Made by a program: the position numbers and the translations under genes | Notes under the pieces: model-generated | What the model saw: only the letters and a program-made list of their open reading frames with translations | Database searches by the model: none | Told to the model about the DNA's origin: nothing | Part shown: positions 1-8,389 of the stretch, in pieces | Position numbering within the stretch: position 1 is the first letter of the stretch | Layout: every line of letters starts with the position of its first letter | Assembly: GCF_003319185.1 (NCBI RefSeq) | Contig: NZ_QOHJ01000007.1 | Coordinates: forward strand, 124,001 to 188,000 | Direction of reading: 5' to 3' | From: Blastococcus sp. TF02A-30 | Lineage (GTDB): Bacteria; Actinomycetota; Actinomycetes; Mycobacteriales; Geodermatophilaceae | DNA: 64,000 bases

Positions 1-595
1 CGTCGTGCCCACCGCAGCCGCAGCTGCCCTTCGCGGGGGTGGCGGGAACGGCTTCGGCGGCATGCCCGTGCCCGTGCGCTTCCTCGCCGAGCAGCTCGTG
101 CATGCCGTCGAGGATCCCGGTGAGCGAGGTATGCGGATCGGCGGCGACCACCGGCAGGACGAGGTCGTTCTCCTTGGACAGGTGGGTGTCGAACAGCACC
201 CGGAGCGCGGCACTCGTCGCGGCGGCGCGGGCCGGCTCCGCGGCGCTCCGCAGCTCCTCGACCAGGCCTTCGAGCACCCGGTGCTCGGCGACCATGGCGT
301 CGACGAGCAGGCGGAGCCGCTCCGACCGCGCGGCCGCCGGGTAGAGCGCACGCTCCTCGGCGGCGGCGTGGGGCATCAGGTAGCCGGAGAGGAAGGCCAG
401 CGCGGCGGTACGGGCCTGGGGGAAGCCGTTCCCACCGTGTGCGGTGGCCGCGGCGAGCAGTGCGTCGACGTGGGCGCCCAGCCTGCCGGCCAGCTCGGCG
501 TGGTGCTGCCGGACGGCGTCGACGGCGGCGGCGTCGTCCGCGTCCGATGCCAGGACCACGTCAGTGGCGGCGCCCGGGGGCAGGGTGATGGTCAC
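1..595 (-). CDS. Hemerythrin-domain protein, 3' end cut by the window edge
   Basis: Translation from the GTG at 595 gives a four-helix hemerythrin-type protein that binds a di-iron site and probably senses or scavenges O2 or NO in the cytoplasm. Ligand motifs in order are QHHAEL (about residue 31), MPHAAAEE, AEHRVLE and DTHLSKEND. After the fold, a His-rich linker ends in KGSCGCGGHD and the frame is still open at base 2. In relatives this kind of Cys/His linker is often followed by a DUF2249 domain, which would lie outside the window (inference). An AGGAG lies just upstream of the start. It is divergent from the regulator at 658 and probably shares its control region. Confidence 0.85.
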   Translation of the reverse strand, partial: MTITLPPGAATDVVLASDADDAAAVDAVRQHHAELAGRLGAHVDALLAAATAHGGNGFPQARTAALAFLSGYLMPHAAAEERALYPAAARSERLRLLVDAMVAEHRVLEGLVEELRSAAEPARAAATSAALRVLFDTHLSKENDLVLPVVAADPHTSLTGILDGMHELLGEEAHGHGHAAEAVPATPAKGSCGCGGHD

Positions 596-645
596 GGGAT
601 CCTCCTTCTCGCCGGCCGTGCTGGCCGACCCGCCCGCAATTTACT

Positions 646-659
646 ACGGTATGCACCGT
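646..659. promoter_or_regulatory. Inverted repeat in the divergent control region, candidate operator
   Basis: ACGGT-ATGC-ACCGT is an inverted repeat with 5-bp arms that overlaps the GTG start of the regulator at 658 and lies about 50 bp upstream of the hemerythrin gene. A short AT-richer patch (AATTTACTAC) is next to it. The position suggests autoregulation of the divergent pair; this is inferred from sequence only. Confidence 0.4.
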
Positions 660-1377
660 GAAAAACAAGAGCGACGCTCCGGCGCTGGGTCCGGCCCCCG
701 CCCGGGGCTCCGGCGGTCCGACGTTGTCCGGCCCGCGTGGCCTCGTGCTCGAGCGGCTGCAGGACTCGGCCGAGCCGGTCACGATCTCCGGCCTGGCCGC
801 TGAACTCGGCGTGCACCCCAACACGGCGCGCGAGCACCTCGACGCGCTCGTCGAGCAAGGCCTGGCGGTGCGGGGCCGCGCCCCGGCCCAGGGGCGGGGG
901 CGGCCGGCGTGGCGCTACACCGCGGCGGACGACCGGCTCGATCGCGATGTGCGGGTCCGCGACTACGTCGGCCTGGCCGCCGCCCTCGCCGGGCATCTCG
1001 TCCGCACGTCCGCCGATCCCGGCGCCGAGGGCCTCGCGGCCGGGCGCGAGTGGGGCCGCACGCTGATGAGCGACCGCCCGGCGGAGGGCGCGGCAAGTCC
1101 GAGGCACAGCGTGCTGCACCTGCTCGACGAGCTGGGCTTCGCCCCCGAGGCCGACGCCGGCGCCACCACCGTCGCGCTGCGCCGCTGCCCGCTGCTCGCC
1201 GCGGCACGACAGCACCCGGAGGTGGTCTGCCAGGTGCACCTCGGCATCGTCCGCGGTGCGCTGGAGCACCACGGCGGTGATCCGGAGCCGACGGCGCTGT
1301 TGCCCTTCGCGGAACCGGGCGCCTGCCGGCTGCACCTAGACACGGCGGCCGTCCGCGCGGGCGGCGCAGGTGAGTGA
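658..1377 (+). CDS. Winged-helix regulator with C-terminal cysteine cluster (SufR-like)
   Basis: The 239-residue protein has an N-terminal helix-turn-helix (about residues 25-85, with LAAELGVHPNTAREHLDAL as recognition region) and a basic wing. The C-terminal half carries three cysteines spaced C-X13-C-X31-C, followed by RLHL. This layout matches the ArsR/DeoR-like SufR class, where the cysteines hold an Fe-S cluster that responds to iron-sulfur status or NO. The gene starts a run with the NnrS-like and nitrite reductase genes and overlaps the next by 8 bp, so an NO- or nitrite-responsive local regulator is the best reading. The effector is inferred, not shown. The start is GTG. Confidence 0.75.
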   Translation: MKNKSDAPALGPAPARGSGGPTLSGPRGLVLERLQDSAEPVTISGLAAELGVHPNTAREHLDALVEQGLAVRGRAPAQGRGRPAWRYTAADDRLDRDVRVRDYVGLAAALAGHLVRTSADPGAEGLAAGREWGRTLMSDRPAEGAASPRHSVLHLLDELGFAPEADAGATTVALRRCPLLAAARQHPEVVCQVHLGIVRGALEHHGGDPEPTALLPFAEPGACRLHLDTAAVRAGGAGE

Positions 1378-2545
1378 GATCGTCGCGCCGCCTGCTCCCC
1401 CGCCGTCCTCACGGGCAAGCGCGGAGGCGGTGGACGGGCAGGGTCGGGCGCCTGCCCCGACCACGCGCGGGACGTCGGCGGGGCGCCTTCTGCTCCTGCT
1501 CCCCGGCGCGATTGCCCTGCTGGCGGGGTTGGACGCCGCACTGATCCTGCTGGACCTGCCCGCCCCCGTGCGCATCGACCGGTTGCCGCAGGTGCACGGC
1601 GTGCTGCTCGTCCTCGGGTTTGTCGGCACCCTCGTCGCGCTCGAACGGGCCGTCGCGCTACGCCGGCCGGCCGGCTTCCTCGCCCCCGCGCTGCTCGGCC
1701 TCGGCGGCCTGCTGCTGCTCACCCCGCTGCCCCTGCGGCTGGGGCAGACCGTGCAACTGCTCGGAGCCGCCGCGTTCGTCGGCGTGTACGCGTCGCTGTG
1801 GCGCCGGCAGCGGGACCACGCCGTTCTGGTGCAGGCGTTGGGCGCCGTCCTGGCCGGCGGCGCGGCCATCCTCTGGCTGGGCGGCGTCCCGGTCCCGTTG
1901 CTGCTGCCCTGGCTGGTCGGCTTCGTCGTCCTCACCATCGGCGGCGAGCGGCTGGAACTGGCGCGGCTGGCGATGGGACCGGGGGCCGGGCCGACGCTGG
2001 TGCTGCTCGCAGCCTGCCTGCTGGCCGGCGTCGTGGCCGCGCTGCTGTGGCCGGCCCCCGGGTCGGCGCTGCTCGGGGTCGCGCTGCTGGCGCTGGTTGG
2101 TTGGCTGGCGGCGCACGACGTGGCCTGGCGCACCATCCACGCGCAGGGGCTGACGCGTTTCATGGCGGCGTGCATGCTCGCCGGCTACTTCTGGCTCGGT
2201 GTCGCCGGGATGATCTGGCTGCTGGGCGGCGCCGCGACCACGGGGGTGCGCTACGACGCGGTGGTCCACGCCGTCTTCCTCGGCTTCACGATCTCGATGA
2301 TCATGGCGCACGCGCCGGTGATCCTGCCCGCCGTCCTGCGCCGGCCGCTGCCGTACCACCCGGTGCTCGTGGTCCCGGCCGTGCTGCTGCACGTCTCGCT
2401 GGTCGTCCGGCTGTGGCTCGGTGACGCGCTCGGGCACGAGGTCGCGTGGCGCTGGGGCGGGGTGCTCAACATCGTCGCCGTGGTCTCGTTCCTGGTGCTG
2501 GCGGCCGGCTCGGTGGTCGTCGCCGCACGGACGGCAGGCCGATGA
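1370..2545 (+). CDS. Polytopic membrane protein, NnrS-like
   Basis: The 391-residue protein has a roughly 40-residue Pro/Ala-rich N-terminus and then about ten to twelve hydrophobic segments to the end. Conserved-looking histidines sit in QVHGVLLVLGF, VHAVFLGFTISMIMAHAPVIL and YHPVL, as in the NnrS family of heme- and copper-containing membrane proteins linked to NO tolerance and denitrification. The GTG start overlaps the regulator's stop, and its own stop overlaps the next ATG (ATGA), so the three genes are translationally coupled. The NnrS label rests on topology, histidines and context and is not certain. Confidence 0.65.
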   Translation: MSEIVAPPAPPPSSRASAEAVDGQGRAPAPTTRGTSAGRLLLLLPGAIALLAGLDAALILLDLPAPVRIDRLPQVHGVLLVLGFVGTLVALERAVALRRPAGFLAPALLGLGGLLLLTPLPLRLGQTVQLLGAAAFVGVYASLWRRQRDHAVLVQALGAVLAGGAAILWLGGVPVPLLLPWLVGFVVLTIGGERLELARLAMGPGAGPTLVLLAACLLAGVVAALLWPAPGSALLGVALLALVGWLAAHDVAWRTIHAQGLTRFMAACMLAGYFWLGVAGMIWLLGGAATTGVRYDAVVHAVFLGFTISMIMAHAPVILPAVLRRPLPYHPVLVVPAVLLHVSLVVRLWLGDALGHEVAWRWGGVLNIVAVVSFLVLAAGSVVVAARTAGR

Positions 2546-5139
2546 GCCGGTCGACGGCGCAGGCACGGGGCTTCTGGCCGCTGCGCGACCTGCCGGTGGT
2601 GTTCTGGCTGCTCGCCATCGGAGTCGTCGCGCTGGCGCACCCAGTCGTCCCGGCCCCGCGATGGCTGCTCATCCACCTGCTGCTGCTCGGCGCGGTCAGT
2701 CACGCGATCCTGGTGTGGAGCCGCCACTTCGCCGACGCCCTGCTGCGCACCCCGGCACGCCCGGGGGACCGCACCTCGCAGTCGCGGCGCCTGCTGCTGC
2801 TCAACGGTGGCGCCCTGCTGGTGATGGCCGGCGTGAGCCTCGCCGTCTGGCCGCTCACCGTCGCGGGTGCGACGACGGTGGCCGGTGCCGTCGTCTGGCA
2901 CGGCGCCGTCCTGGCCGGCCAGCTGCGCCGGTCGCTGCCGGGCCGCTTCCGGTCGACCGTCCGCTACTACCTGGCCGCCGCCGCGCTGCTGCCGGTGGGG
3001 GCCGTCCTGGGCACCCTGCTGGCTCGCGGGCTGGCCGGCCCGTGGCACGACCGCGCCGTCCTGGCGCACGCCGTCGTCAACGTCCTGGGCTGGATGGGCC
3101 TGACCGTCGTCGGGACGCTGGTGACGCTCTGGCCCACGCTGCTGCGCACCCGCATCGCCGAGGACGCCGAACGCTCCGCCAGGCGCGCCCTGCCCGTCCT
3201 CGTGGGGGCGCTCCTCCTCACCGCGGCCGGGGCACTGACCGCTCCCCAGTGGGTCGCCGGTCTGGGCCTGGCCGCCTACGTGGGCGGCCTGGCGCTGGTC
3301 GCCGGTGCGCTGGTCAGCACCGCGCGCAGCCGCCCGCCATCGTCCTACCCCGCGTGGTCGGTGGCCGCCGGACTGCTCTGGCTGACCGGCTGCCTCGTCG
3401 CGGCCTCCTTGTCGGTCGGGCTGGCGGACACGTGGCTGGAGGCCGGTGAGCGGTTCCGCTGGCTGACGCCGTTCCTGGCCACCGGCTTCGGCGCGCAGGT
3501 CCTGCTCGGTGCGCTGTCCTACCTGATCCCGGTCGCGCTCGGCGGTGGGGCGGTACCGGTGCGCGCCGCCAACGAGGGGCTCGACCGCGGCGGAGCGCTG
3601 CGCATCGCCGTCGTCAACGCCGGTCTGCTGGTCTGCGTGCTGCCCGTGCCGAGCGTCGTCCGGGTCCTTGCGTCGATGCTGGTGCTCGGCGGACTGGCCG
3701 CCTTCGTCCCCCTGCTCCTCCTCGCCATCCGCGCCTCGCGCCGGGCCAAGCGCGGGGACCTGCCCGCCCGGCCTCCGGGCCGCCCTCCGGGCCAGGTCGC
3801 CGGCCTGGCCGCCACCGGCGTGGCCGTCGTCCTCGTCGCCGTGGCGACGGGCGTGGCCGTCGACCCCTCCGCGCTGGCCGACGTCCGGGCCATGTCCGCG
3901 CCGTCCTCCGACGTGGCGGCCACCGGTCGCACCACCACCGTGCGGGTCGAGGCCGCGGGGATGCGCTTCACCCCCGGCACGATCGAGGTGCCCCTCGGCG
4001 ACCGGCTCGTGATCGAGGTGGTCAACACCGACCACGACGCGGTGCACGACCTGGTGCTCGGGTCCGGGCCCGCCACCGACCGCCTGGCCCCGGGCGATTC
4101 GGCGACCCTGGACGCCGGGGTCATCGGAGGCGACGTGGACGGCTGGTGCTCGGTGGTCGGGCACCGCCAGATGGGGATGACCCTGGAGGTCCGCGCGATC
4201 GGGGCCGCACCCCTGGTGGCGGCCGTCCCGCACCACGACGGTCACCCCGCGCACGCGGCGAGCGCCGCGGACGATCTCGACTTCGCCGCCGAGGTCGACG
4301 ACGGCTTCAAGTCGCACGACCCGGTGCTGCCACCGCTGGACGACGACGTCGTGCGGCGCTTCACCTTCCCCGTGACCGAGGTCGAGCGCGAGGTCGCCCC
4401 CGGCGTGACCCAGCGGCTGTGGACCTTCGGCGGCACGGCACCGGGTCCGACGCTGCACGGGCGGGTCGGTGACGTCTTCGAGATTACCCTCGTCAACGAC
4501 GGAACCATCGGGCACTCCATCGACTTCCACGCCGGATCCCTGGCACCGGACCAGCCCATGCGGACGATCGCCCCCGGCGACTCACTCGTCTACCGCTTCA
4601 CCGCCACGCGGGCCGGGGTGTGGATGTACCACTGCTCGACGATGCCCATGTCGGCCCACATCGCCAACGGCATGTTCGGCGCCGTGGTGATCGAGCCCCC
4701 GGACCTGACCCCGGTGGAACGCAGCTACCTGCTGCTCCAGTCCGAGCTCTACCTGGGGCCTCAGGGTGGCACGGTGGACACGGCGAAGCTCATCGAGGAG
4801 CGACCCGACGCCGTCGTGTTCAACGGATACGCCAACCAGTACGACGCCCGACCGCTGGAGGCTCAGGTCGGCGAGCGGATCCGCATCTGGGTGCTCAACG
4901 CCGGTCCGAACCGGGCGACCAGCTTCCACGTCGTCGGCGGCCAGTTCGACACCGCCTACGCCGAGGGCGACTACCTGCTCCGACCGGGCGCCGGCGGCAG
5001 CCAGTCGCTGGCACTGACGCCGGCCCAGGGCGGGTTCGTCGAACTGTCGTTGCCGGAAGCCGGGCGCTACCCGTTCGTCTCGCACGTGATGGTCGACGCC
5101 GAGCGGGGGGCGCACGGCGTGATCCGGGTCACCCCCTGA
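2542..5139 (+). CDS. nirK: Membrane domain-cupredoxin-copper nitrite reductase fusion
   Basis: This 865-residue protein joins three parts. Residues 15-430 hold about eleven membrane segments resembling NnrS. Residues 455-555 form a cupredoxin with a type 1 copper set (His502, Cys536, His541, Met544 or 546). Residues 585-865 form a two-domain NirK: H658-S-I-D661-F-H663, H697-C698, H706 and M711 match the type 1 ligands, the first type 2 histidines and the catalytic Asp; H796 and H848 match the catalytic His and the third type 2 His. All catalytic residues are present, so it should reduce nitrite to NO outside the membrane, with the extra cupredoxin as a likely built-in electron carrier. The ATG overlaps the upstream stop; an in-frame GTG further upstream lies inside the previous gene. 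Confidence 0.88.
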   Translation: MSRSTAQARGFWPLRDLPVVFWLLAIGVVALAHPVVPAPRWLLIHLLLLGAVSHAILVWSRHFADALLRTPARPGDRTSQSRRLLLLNGGALLVMAGVSLAVWPLTVAGATTVAGAVVWHGAVLAGQLRRSLPGRFRSTVRYYLAAAALLPVGAVLGTLLARGLAGPWHDRAVLAHAVVNVLGWMGLTVVGTLVTLWPTLLRTRIAEDAERSARRALPVLVGALLLTAAGALTAPQWVAGLGLAAYVGGLALVAGALVSTARSRPPSSYPAWSVAAGLLWLTGCLVAASLSVGLADTWLEAGERFRWLTPFLATGFGAQVLLGALSYLIPVALGGGAVPVRAANEGLDRGGALRIAVVNAGLLVCVLPVPSVVRVLASMLVLGGLAAFVPLLLLAIRASRRAKRGDLPARPPGRPPGQVAGLAATGVAVVLVAVATGVAVDPSALADVRAMSAPSSDVAATGRTTTVRVEAAGMRFTPGTIEVPLGDRLVIEVVNTDHDAVHDLVLGSGPATDRLAPGDSATLDAGVIGGDVDGWCSVVGHRQMGMTLEVRAIGAAPLVAAVPHHDGHPAHAASAADDLDFAAEVDDGFKSHDPVLPPLDDDVVRRFTFPVTEVEREVAPGVTQRLWTFGGTAPGPTLHGRVGDVFEITLVNDGTIGHSIDFHAGSLAPDQPMRTIAPGDSLVYRFTATRAGVWMYHCSTMPMSAHIANGMFGAVVIEPPDLTPVERSYLLLQSELYLGPQGGTVDTAKLIEERPDAVVFNGYANQYDARPLEAQVGERIRIWVLNAGPNRATSFHVVGGQFDTAYAEGDYLLRPGAGGSQSLALTPAQGGFVELSLPEAGRYPFVSHVMVDAERGAHGVIRVTP

Positions 5140-5262
5140 GCCGTGGCTGCTGCCGAGACGTCGTCGCCGGCTCGCGGCACACCGGCCGGCTGACGAGCAT
5201 GGAGCCAACCGGTCCGCGCCGACGAGCGTCCGGATGGAGTCGACGGGAGGAGAGAAGAAGGC

Positions 5263-5703
5263 ATGGCGCTCGCCACCGCCCCCGCCGGACGCGACACCAC
5301 GGTCGCCGACGTGATGGTCCACCGGCCGAAGGTCATGCCGGCCGACGTCGCCCTCCGGGAGGTGGTCGAGGTCTTCGCGGACGAGCACGTCGTCATGCTG
5401 CTGCTCACGGACGCGGGAATCTTGCGCGGCACCCTCCTGCGCGAGGACCTCCCGGCCGACGCCTCTCCCACCGACCGCGCGTTACCGCTCTCCCGACTCG
5501 AGGGCCGGGTCGTGGGGCCCGACGAGCCGGCGGACACGGTGTTCCAGCGGCTCCTCGACACCGGGGCACGACGACTCGCCGTCGTCGACGGCGGCGGGAC
5601 GTTGTTGGGCCTGCTCTGCCTCAAGCGCCGTCGCAACGGCTTCTGCAGCGACGCCGGGATCGCGGCGCGCGCCCGTGGGAACCGTGGTGCCGGTGTGTCC
5701 TGA
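5263..5703 (+). CDS. CBS-domain pair protein
   Basis: The 146-residue soluble protein contains two CBS motifs: TTVADVMVHRPKVMPADVAL to about residue 60, and the repeat ending RLAVVDGGGTLLGLLCLK at 105-122. CBS pairs bind adenine nucleotides and act as energy or redox sensors. No catalytic domain is attached. A GGAGGAGAG stretch lies upstream of the ATG. It follows the nitrite reductase by 123 bp and precedes a hemerythrin, so it may be part of the same accessory module. Its partner is unknown. The basic, Gly-rich C-terminus beyond residue 122 looks disordered. Confidence 0.75.
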   Translation: MALATAPAGRDTTVADVMVHRPKVMPADVALREVVEVFADEHVVMLLLTDAGILRGTLLREDLPADASPTDRALPLSRLEGRVVGPDEPADTVFQRLLDTGARRLAVVDGGGTLLGLLCLKRRRNGFCSDAGIAARARGNRGAGVS

Positions 5704-5744
5704 CGCGACCGAGCATGCGCGGGCGCCTTCATTTTCGACGGCGA

Positions 5745-5764
5745 ACACTGTAGAAAATAAGTGT
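5745..5764. promoter_or_regulatory. AT-rich inverted repeat before hemerythrin gene
   Basis: ACACT and AGTGT flank a 10-nt AT-rich core (GTAGAAAATA). In a stretch this GC-rich the block stands out and lies 28-47 bp before the hemerythrin start, where a promoter and operator would be. It is a candidate site for the module's SufR-like regulator or another redox regulator (inference). Confidence 0.45.
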
Positions 5765-5791
5765 CAACCGTTCCGACCATGGAGGTCCGTC

Positions 5792-6259
5792 GTGACCGTC
5801 GCCCTCGAGCACCTCACCGCCGCCGCCGAGAACCACCACGAGGACCTACGGGACCGGTTGGTCTGGTACACCGAGACGCTGATCGCCGCGGTGGCGACCC
5901 GTCAGCCGCACGAGGCCGCCCGGGCGGTCCTCCTGGAGTTCCTGCGTGACGAGCTCCTCGCACACACCGAGGTCGAGGACGGCCTGCTCTTCACGTCCGC
6001 CGAGGACGACCGGACGGCGCTACTGGCGGCTGCGATGCAGGACGAGCACCGGATGGTGGCCACGCTGGTCCGGGAGATCGAGCAGACCACCGACACCATG
6101 GACCTGGTCATCGCGGCCGGCGCCCTGGTCGTGCTGTTCGACGTGTGCGTCCACCAGGAGAACCGGTACCTGCTGCCGGCCCTCGCCGCGGCGGGCGTGG
6201 ACCTGGAGGGGTTGCTCGTGGACGTCCCGGAGATCCTCGGCGCCGGGAACGAGCGGTGA
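5792..6259 (+). CDS. Hemerythrin-domain protein
   Basis: This is a complete 155-residue hemerythrin-like four-helix protein. Candidate di-iron ligands are His16, His58, Glu62, His86, His121 and Glu123 (NHHED, HTEVED, DEHRM, HQENRYLLP). The start is the GTG at 5792, preceded by GGAGG with 6-nt spacing; upstream in-frame starts would include the AT-rich control region. The expected role is binding O2 or NO or storing iron in the cytoplasm. It is a second hemerythrin in the module and overlaps the downstream cupin start by GTGA, so both are co-translated. Confidence 0.85.
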   Translation: MTVALEHLTAAAENHHEDLRDRLVWYTETLIAAVATRQPHEAARAVLLEFLRDELLAHTEVEDGLLFTSAEDDRTALLAAAMQDEHRMVATLVREIEQTTDTMDLVIAAGALVVLFDVCVHQENRYLLPALAAAGVDLEGLLVDVPEILGAGNER

Positions 6260-6624
6260 GCGGCCACCACGCCGTCGACCTGCGCGGCCTCGCCGAGGAG
6301 CTGCTCGCGGACGCCGCCATGCAGACAGCCCTGCGCGCCGCGCACACGCTGCCCCATCCCGTCGACGGGCTGCGGCAGACCGTGATCGCGCTGATCGGCG
6401 GCCAGCAGCTGGCCGAGCACGAGAGCCCCGGCCCGTCCAGCCTGCACGTCCTCCGCGGCCGGGTCCGGCTCGTCGCAGGCGACGAGGAGCTGAGCCTGGA
6501 GCAACACCAGGTGGCACCGATCCCGAACCGCCGGCACAGCCTGCAGGCCGACGACGACTCCGTGGTCCTGCTCAGCGTCGCCGTCCCCCAGCGCGCCGGG
6601 ACGCCGGAACACACCCGTCAGTAG
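6256..6624 (+). CDS. Small cupin protein, paralogue of the cupin at 63590
   Basis: The 122-residue protein has a short helical N-terminus (VDLRGLAEELL) and one cupin barrel: AEHESPGPSSLHVLRGRVRL is motif 1 and PNRRHSL followed by DDDSVVLLSVAVP is motif 2. Only a few potential metal ligands (His, Glu) are present. Over an 85-residue core 63 positions are identical to the cupin at 63590-63949. The start is chosen at the GTGA overlap with the hemerythrin stop. Its role is unknown; pairing with a hemerythrin suggests a redox or metal-stress function. Confidence 0.8.
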   Translation: MSGHHAVDLRGLAEELLADAAMQTALRAAHTLPHPVDGLRQTVIALIGGQQLAEHESPGPSSLHVLRGRVRLVAGDEELSLEQHQVAPIPNRRHSLQADDDSVVLLSVAVPQRAGTPEHTRQ

Positions 6625-7697
6625 GTGCTCACGTCGCTGCGCCCGCTGACCGCCCCCTCGCGAGCCGTCGCCTCCCGGTAGACGCTCAGCAGCATCGCCA
6701 CCAGCAGGGTCGCCCACACGGTGAAGGCGACCCAGACGCCGACCTCACCGACCACGCCGACCAGCGGCAGGTCGTCGGCCCGGGAGAGGTACGTGGCCGC
6801 GACCGCGTACATGCCGAGCGGGAAGACGATGCTCCACTGGGACGGCTCGTAGGTCAGCGGCACCCGGTGGGTGTGGTGGCGCCACCAGCCGGCGGCCACG
6901 AGCACGGGGATCAGCCAGCTCCCGAACAGCCAGATGCTGACCGACACGCCGGCCACCAGGCCGCGGACGGCCTCGACCATCGGGGTGTCGACCATCTCCA
7001 CGATGCTGGCACCCGCGAGCACCGTGATCGCCCCTGCCCCCATCGCGACCCAGTACGGCGGGGTGAGGTCCGTCGGGCGGAGCTCGTAGAGGAGGAGCCG
7101 GGCAGAGACCATGATCCCGACGGCGGCGTACAGGACCAGGCCGACCGACCACGCGAACGCCGCCACGACCGCCAGCGCGTCCCGGAGCACGGGCAGCGCC
7201 GGCTGCAGCGTCGCGGACGACGCCGCGACCGACTGCGCCGCGACCACCCAGATGAACCAAGTCCCGTTGGCCTTGGTCAGCACCGGCCGCTCCGCCCGAC
7301 CGAGGACCGAGGTCCACGGAACGACGTAGCCCAGGAGGAGCCAGGCCGACAGGCCGACCACGAGCAGCACCCCGGCCGCGAGGTGGTGCCCGTCCATCGC
7401 GAGCCGGACGCCCAGCACGTTGCCGCCCGCGATGAAGGTGAAGAACCCGAAGCCGCGGGCGGGGTCGGTGAGGTCGGCCAGCACAGCGTCGCGGAAGGCG
7501 AGCATCCGCCACACGTTGAGCGCGAGCAGGACGGCGAAGGAGACCCCGCAGACGCCCAGGAGCAGCGCGGACAGCGTCTCCTGGTCCTGCAGACGCAGGC
7601 CGACGGAGATGATGCCGCTGGCCATGACCAGCGCGAAGTAGCCGGGTGTGAGGTCCCGGACCATCGCACCGAGCCGACCCGGCTGCGCCGTTCCCAT
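6618..7697 (-). CDS. TehA/SLAC1-type voltage-dependent anion channel family protein
   Basis: About 359 residues and ten membrane segments, beginning LTPGYFALVMASGIISVGL and including GGNVLGVRLA and TKANGTWFIWVVAAQSVA, mark the TDT family (TehA, Mae1, SLAC1), which moves small anions such as nitrate, chloride, sulfite or dicarboxylates. Its tail overlaps the cupin gene by 7 bp. Next to a nitrite reductase, nitrate or nitrite movement is an attractive but unproven substrate. I chose the ATG at 7697; a GTG at 7727 would add ten residues. Confidence 0.82.
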   Translation of the reverse strand: MGTAQPGRLGAMVRDLTPGYFALVMASGIISVGLRLQDQETLSALLLGVCGVSFAVLLALNVWRMLAFRDAVLADLTDPARGFGFFTFIAGGNVLGVRLAMDGHHLAAGVLLVVGLSAWLLLGYVVPWTSVLGRAERPVLTKANGTWFIWVVAAQSVAASSATLQPALPVLRDALAVVAAFAWSVGLVLYAAVGIMVSARLLLYELRPTDLTPPYWVAMGAGAITVLAGASIVEMVDTPMVEAVRGLVAGVSVSIWLFGSWLIPVLVAAGWWRHHTHRVPLTYEPSQWSIVFPLGMYAVAATYLSRADDLPLVGVVGEVGVWVAFTVWATLLVAMLLSVYREATAREGAVSGRSDVSTY

Positions 7698-7970
7698 CAC
7701 CCCAGCGACGCTAGCGCTGGGAAGCACCTCGTGCGCCGCCCGCCGGCGTCTCGGCCGTCGGAGCCCGACCTGCTTCCTCCGTCATCAGTCGGGGCAGCCA
7801 GGGTCGCGGCCGCGGCGATGGGCACCTGGGCGGAGTGTTTGCGTGCTCATGGCGTCCGCGGCAACACGGCCCTCCGCAGGTGACGCCGTGACTCCCCCGC
7901 TCGAGCAGGACAGCACATCGGCGACCGGCCGCGTGCTCGGGCAGCGGCCCTCCCCGCGCGTCCGCTCTGG

Positions 7971-8372
7971 TCATTCGCTGTCGTCCGGCTCACGCCGGGG
8001 CTCCAACTGCGGGTCTGCTGGCTGAGCCACGTCGACCGATGGCGCGCGAGGGCCGGTTCGGCGTGAGCCGGTGGAGCCGAGTAGCGCAGCGACGACGTCG
8101 GACAGCTCACGACTTGCCGGGAGGCGGGCAGGCGGGCTGGACAGCGGAACGCGGACGCTGCGGTAGAGCTCCTCGAGCCGCTCGTTGACCGCGGTGGCCA
8201 GCACGTCCTGGTCGAAGGGATTCAGCTGCAGTAGGCCGTTCAAGTAGCCGTCGACGTCGAACAAGTCCCCATTGCCACCAAGGGCGACGTAGCGCAGCCA
8301 CAGGTCTGAGACGGTCAGCTCTCCACGCACCCGAGCGGCCTCGACCAGCTCGTGCCGGTTCTCAGGTGCCAT
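7971..8372 (-). CDS. Conserved hypothetical protein
   Basis: The 133-residue soluble protein has a helical core, with ELTVSDLWLRYVALGGNGDLFDVDGYLNG at about residues 18-46, and a charged, Pro-rich tail. I do not recognise a named family. It sits 17 bp after the GAF-ANTAR gene on the same strand and is probably co-transcribed, so it may be a signalling accessory. The 270 bp between this gene and the TDT gene contain no convincing ORF on either strand. Confidence 0.55.
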   Translation of the reverse strand: MAPENRHELVEAARVRGELTVSDLWLRYVALGGNGDLFDVDGYLNGLLQLNPFDQDVLATAVNERLEELYRSVRVPLSSPPARLPASRELSDVVAALLGSTGSRRTGPRAPSVDVAQPADPQLEPRREPDDSE

Positions 8373-8389
8373 GTCAGCCGTCGGCTCGG

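Noticed and set aside
2251-4530. 759-codon minus-strand open frame opposite the nirK fusion
   Set aside because: It is Gly/Arg/Gln-rich with no family pattern, while the plus strand encodes a protein with full copper-site motifs.
5946-7883. 645-codon plus-strand open frame across the hemerythrin, cupin and TDT genes
   Set aside because: It overlaps well-supported genes in other frames and shows only low-complexity composition.
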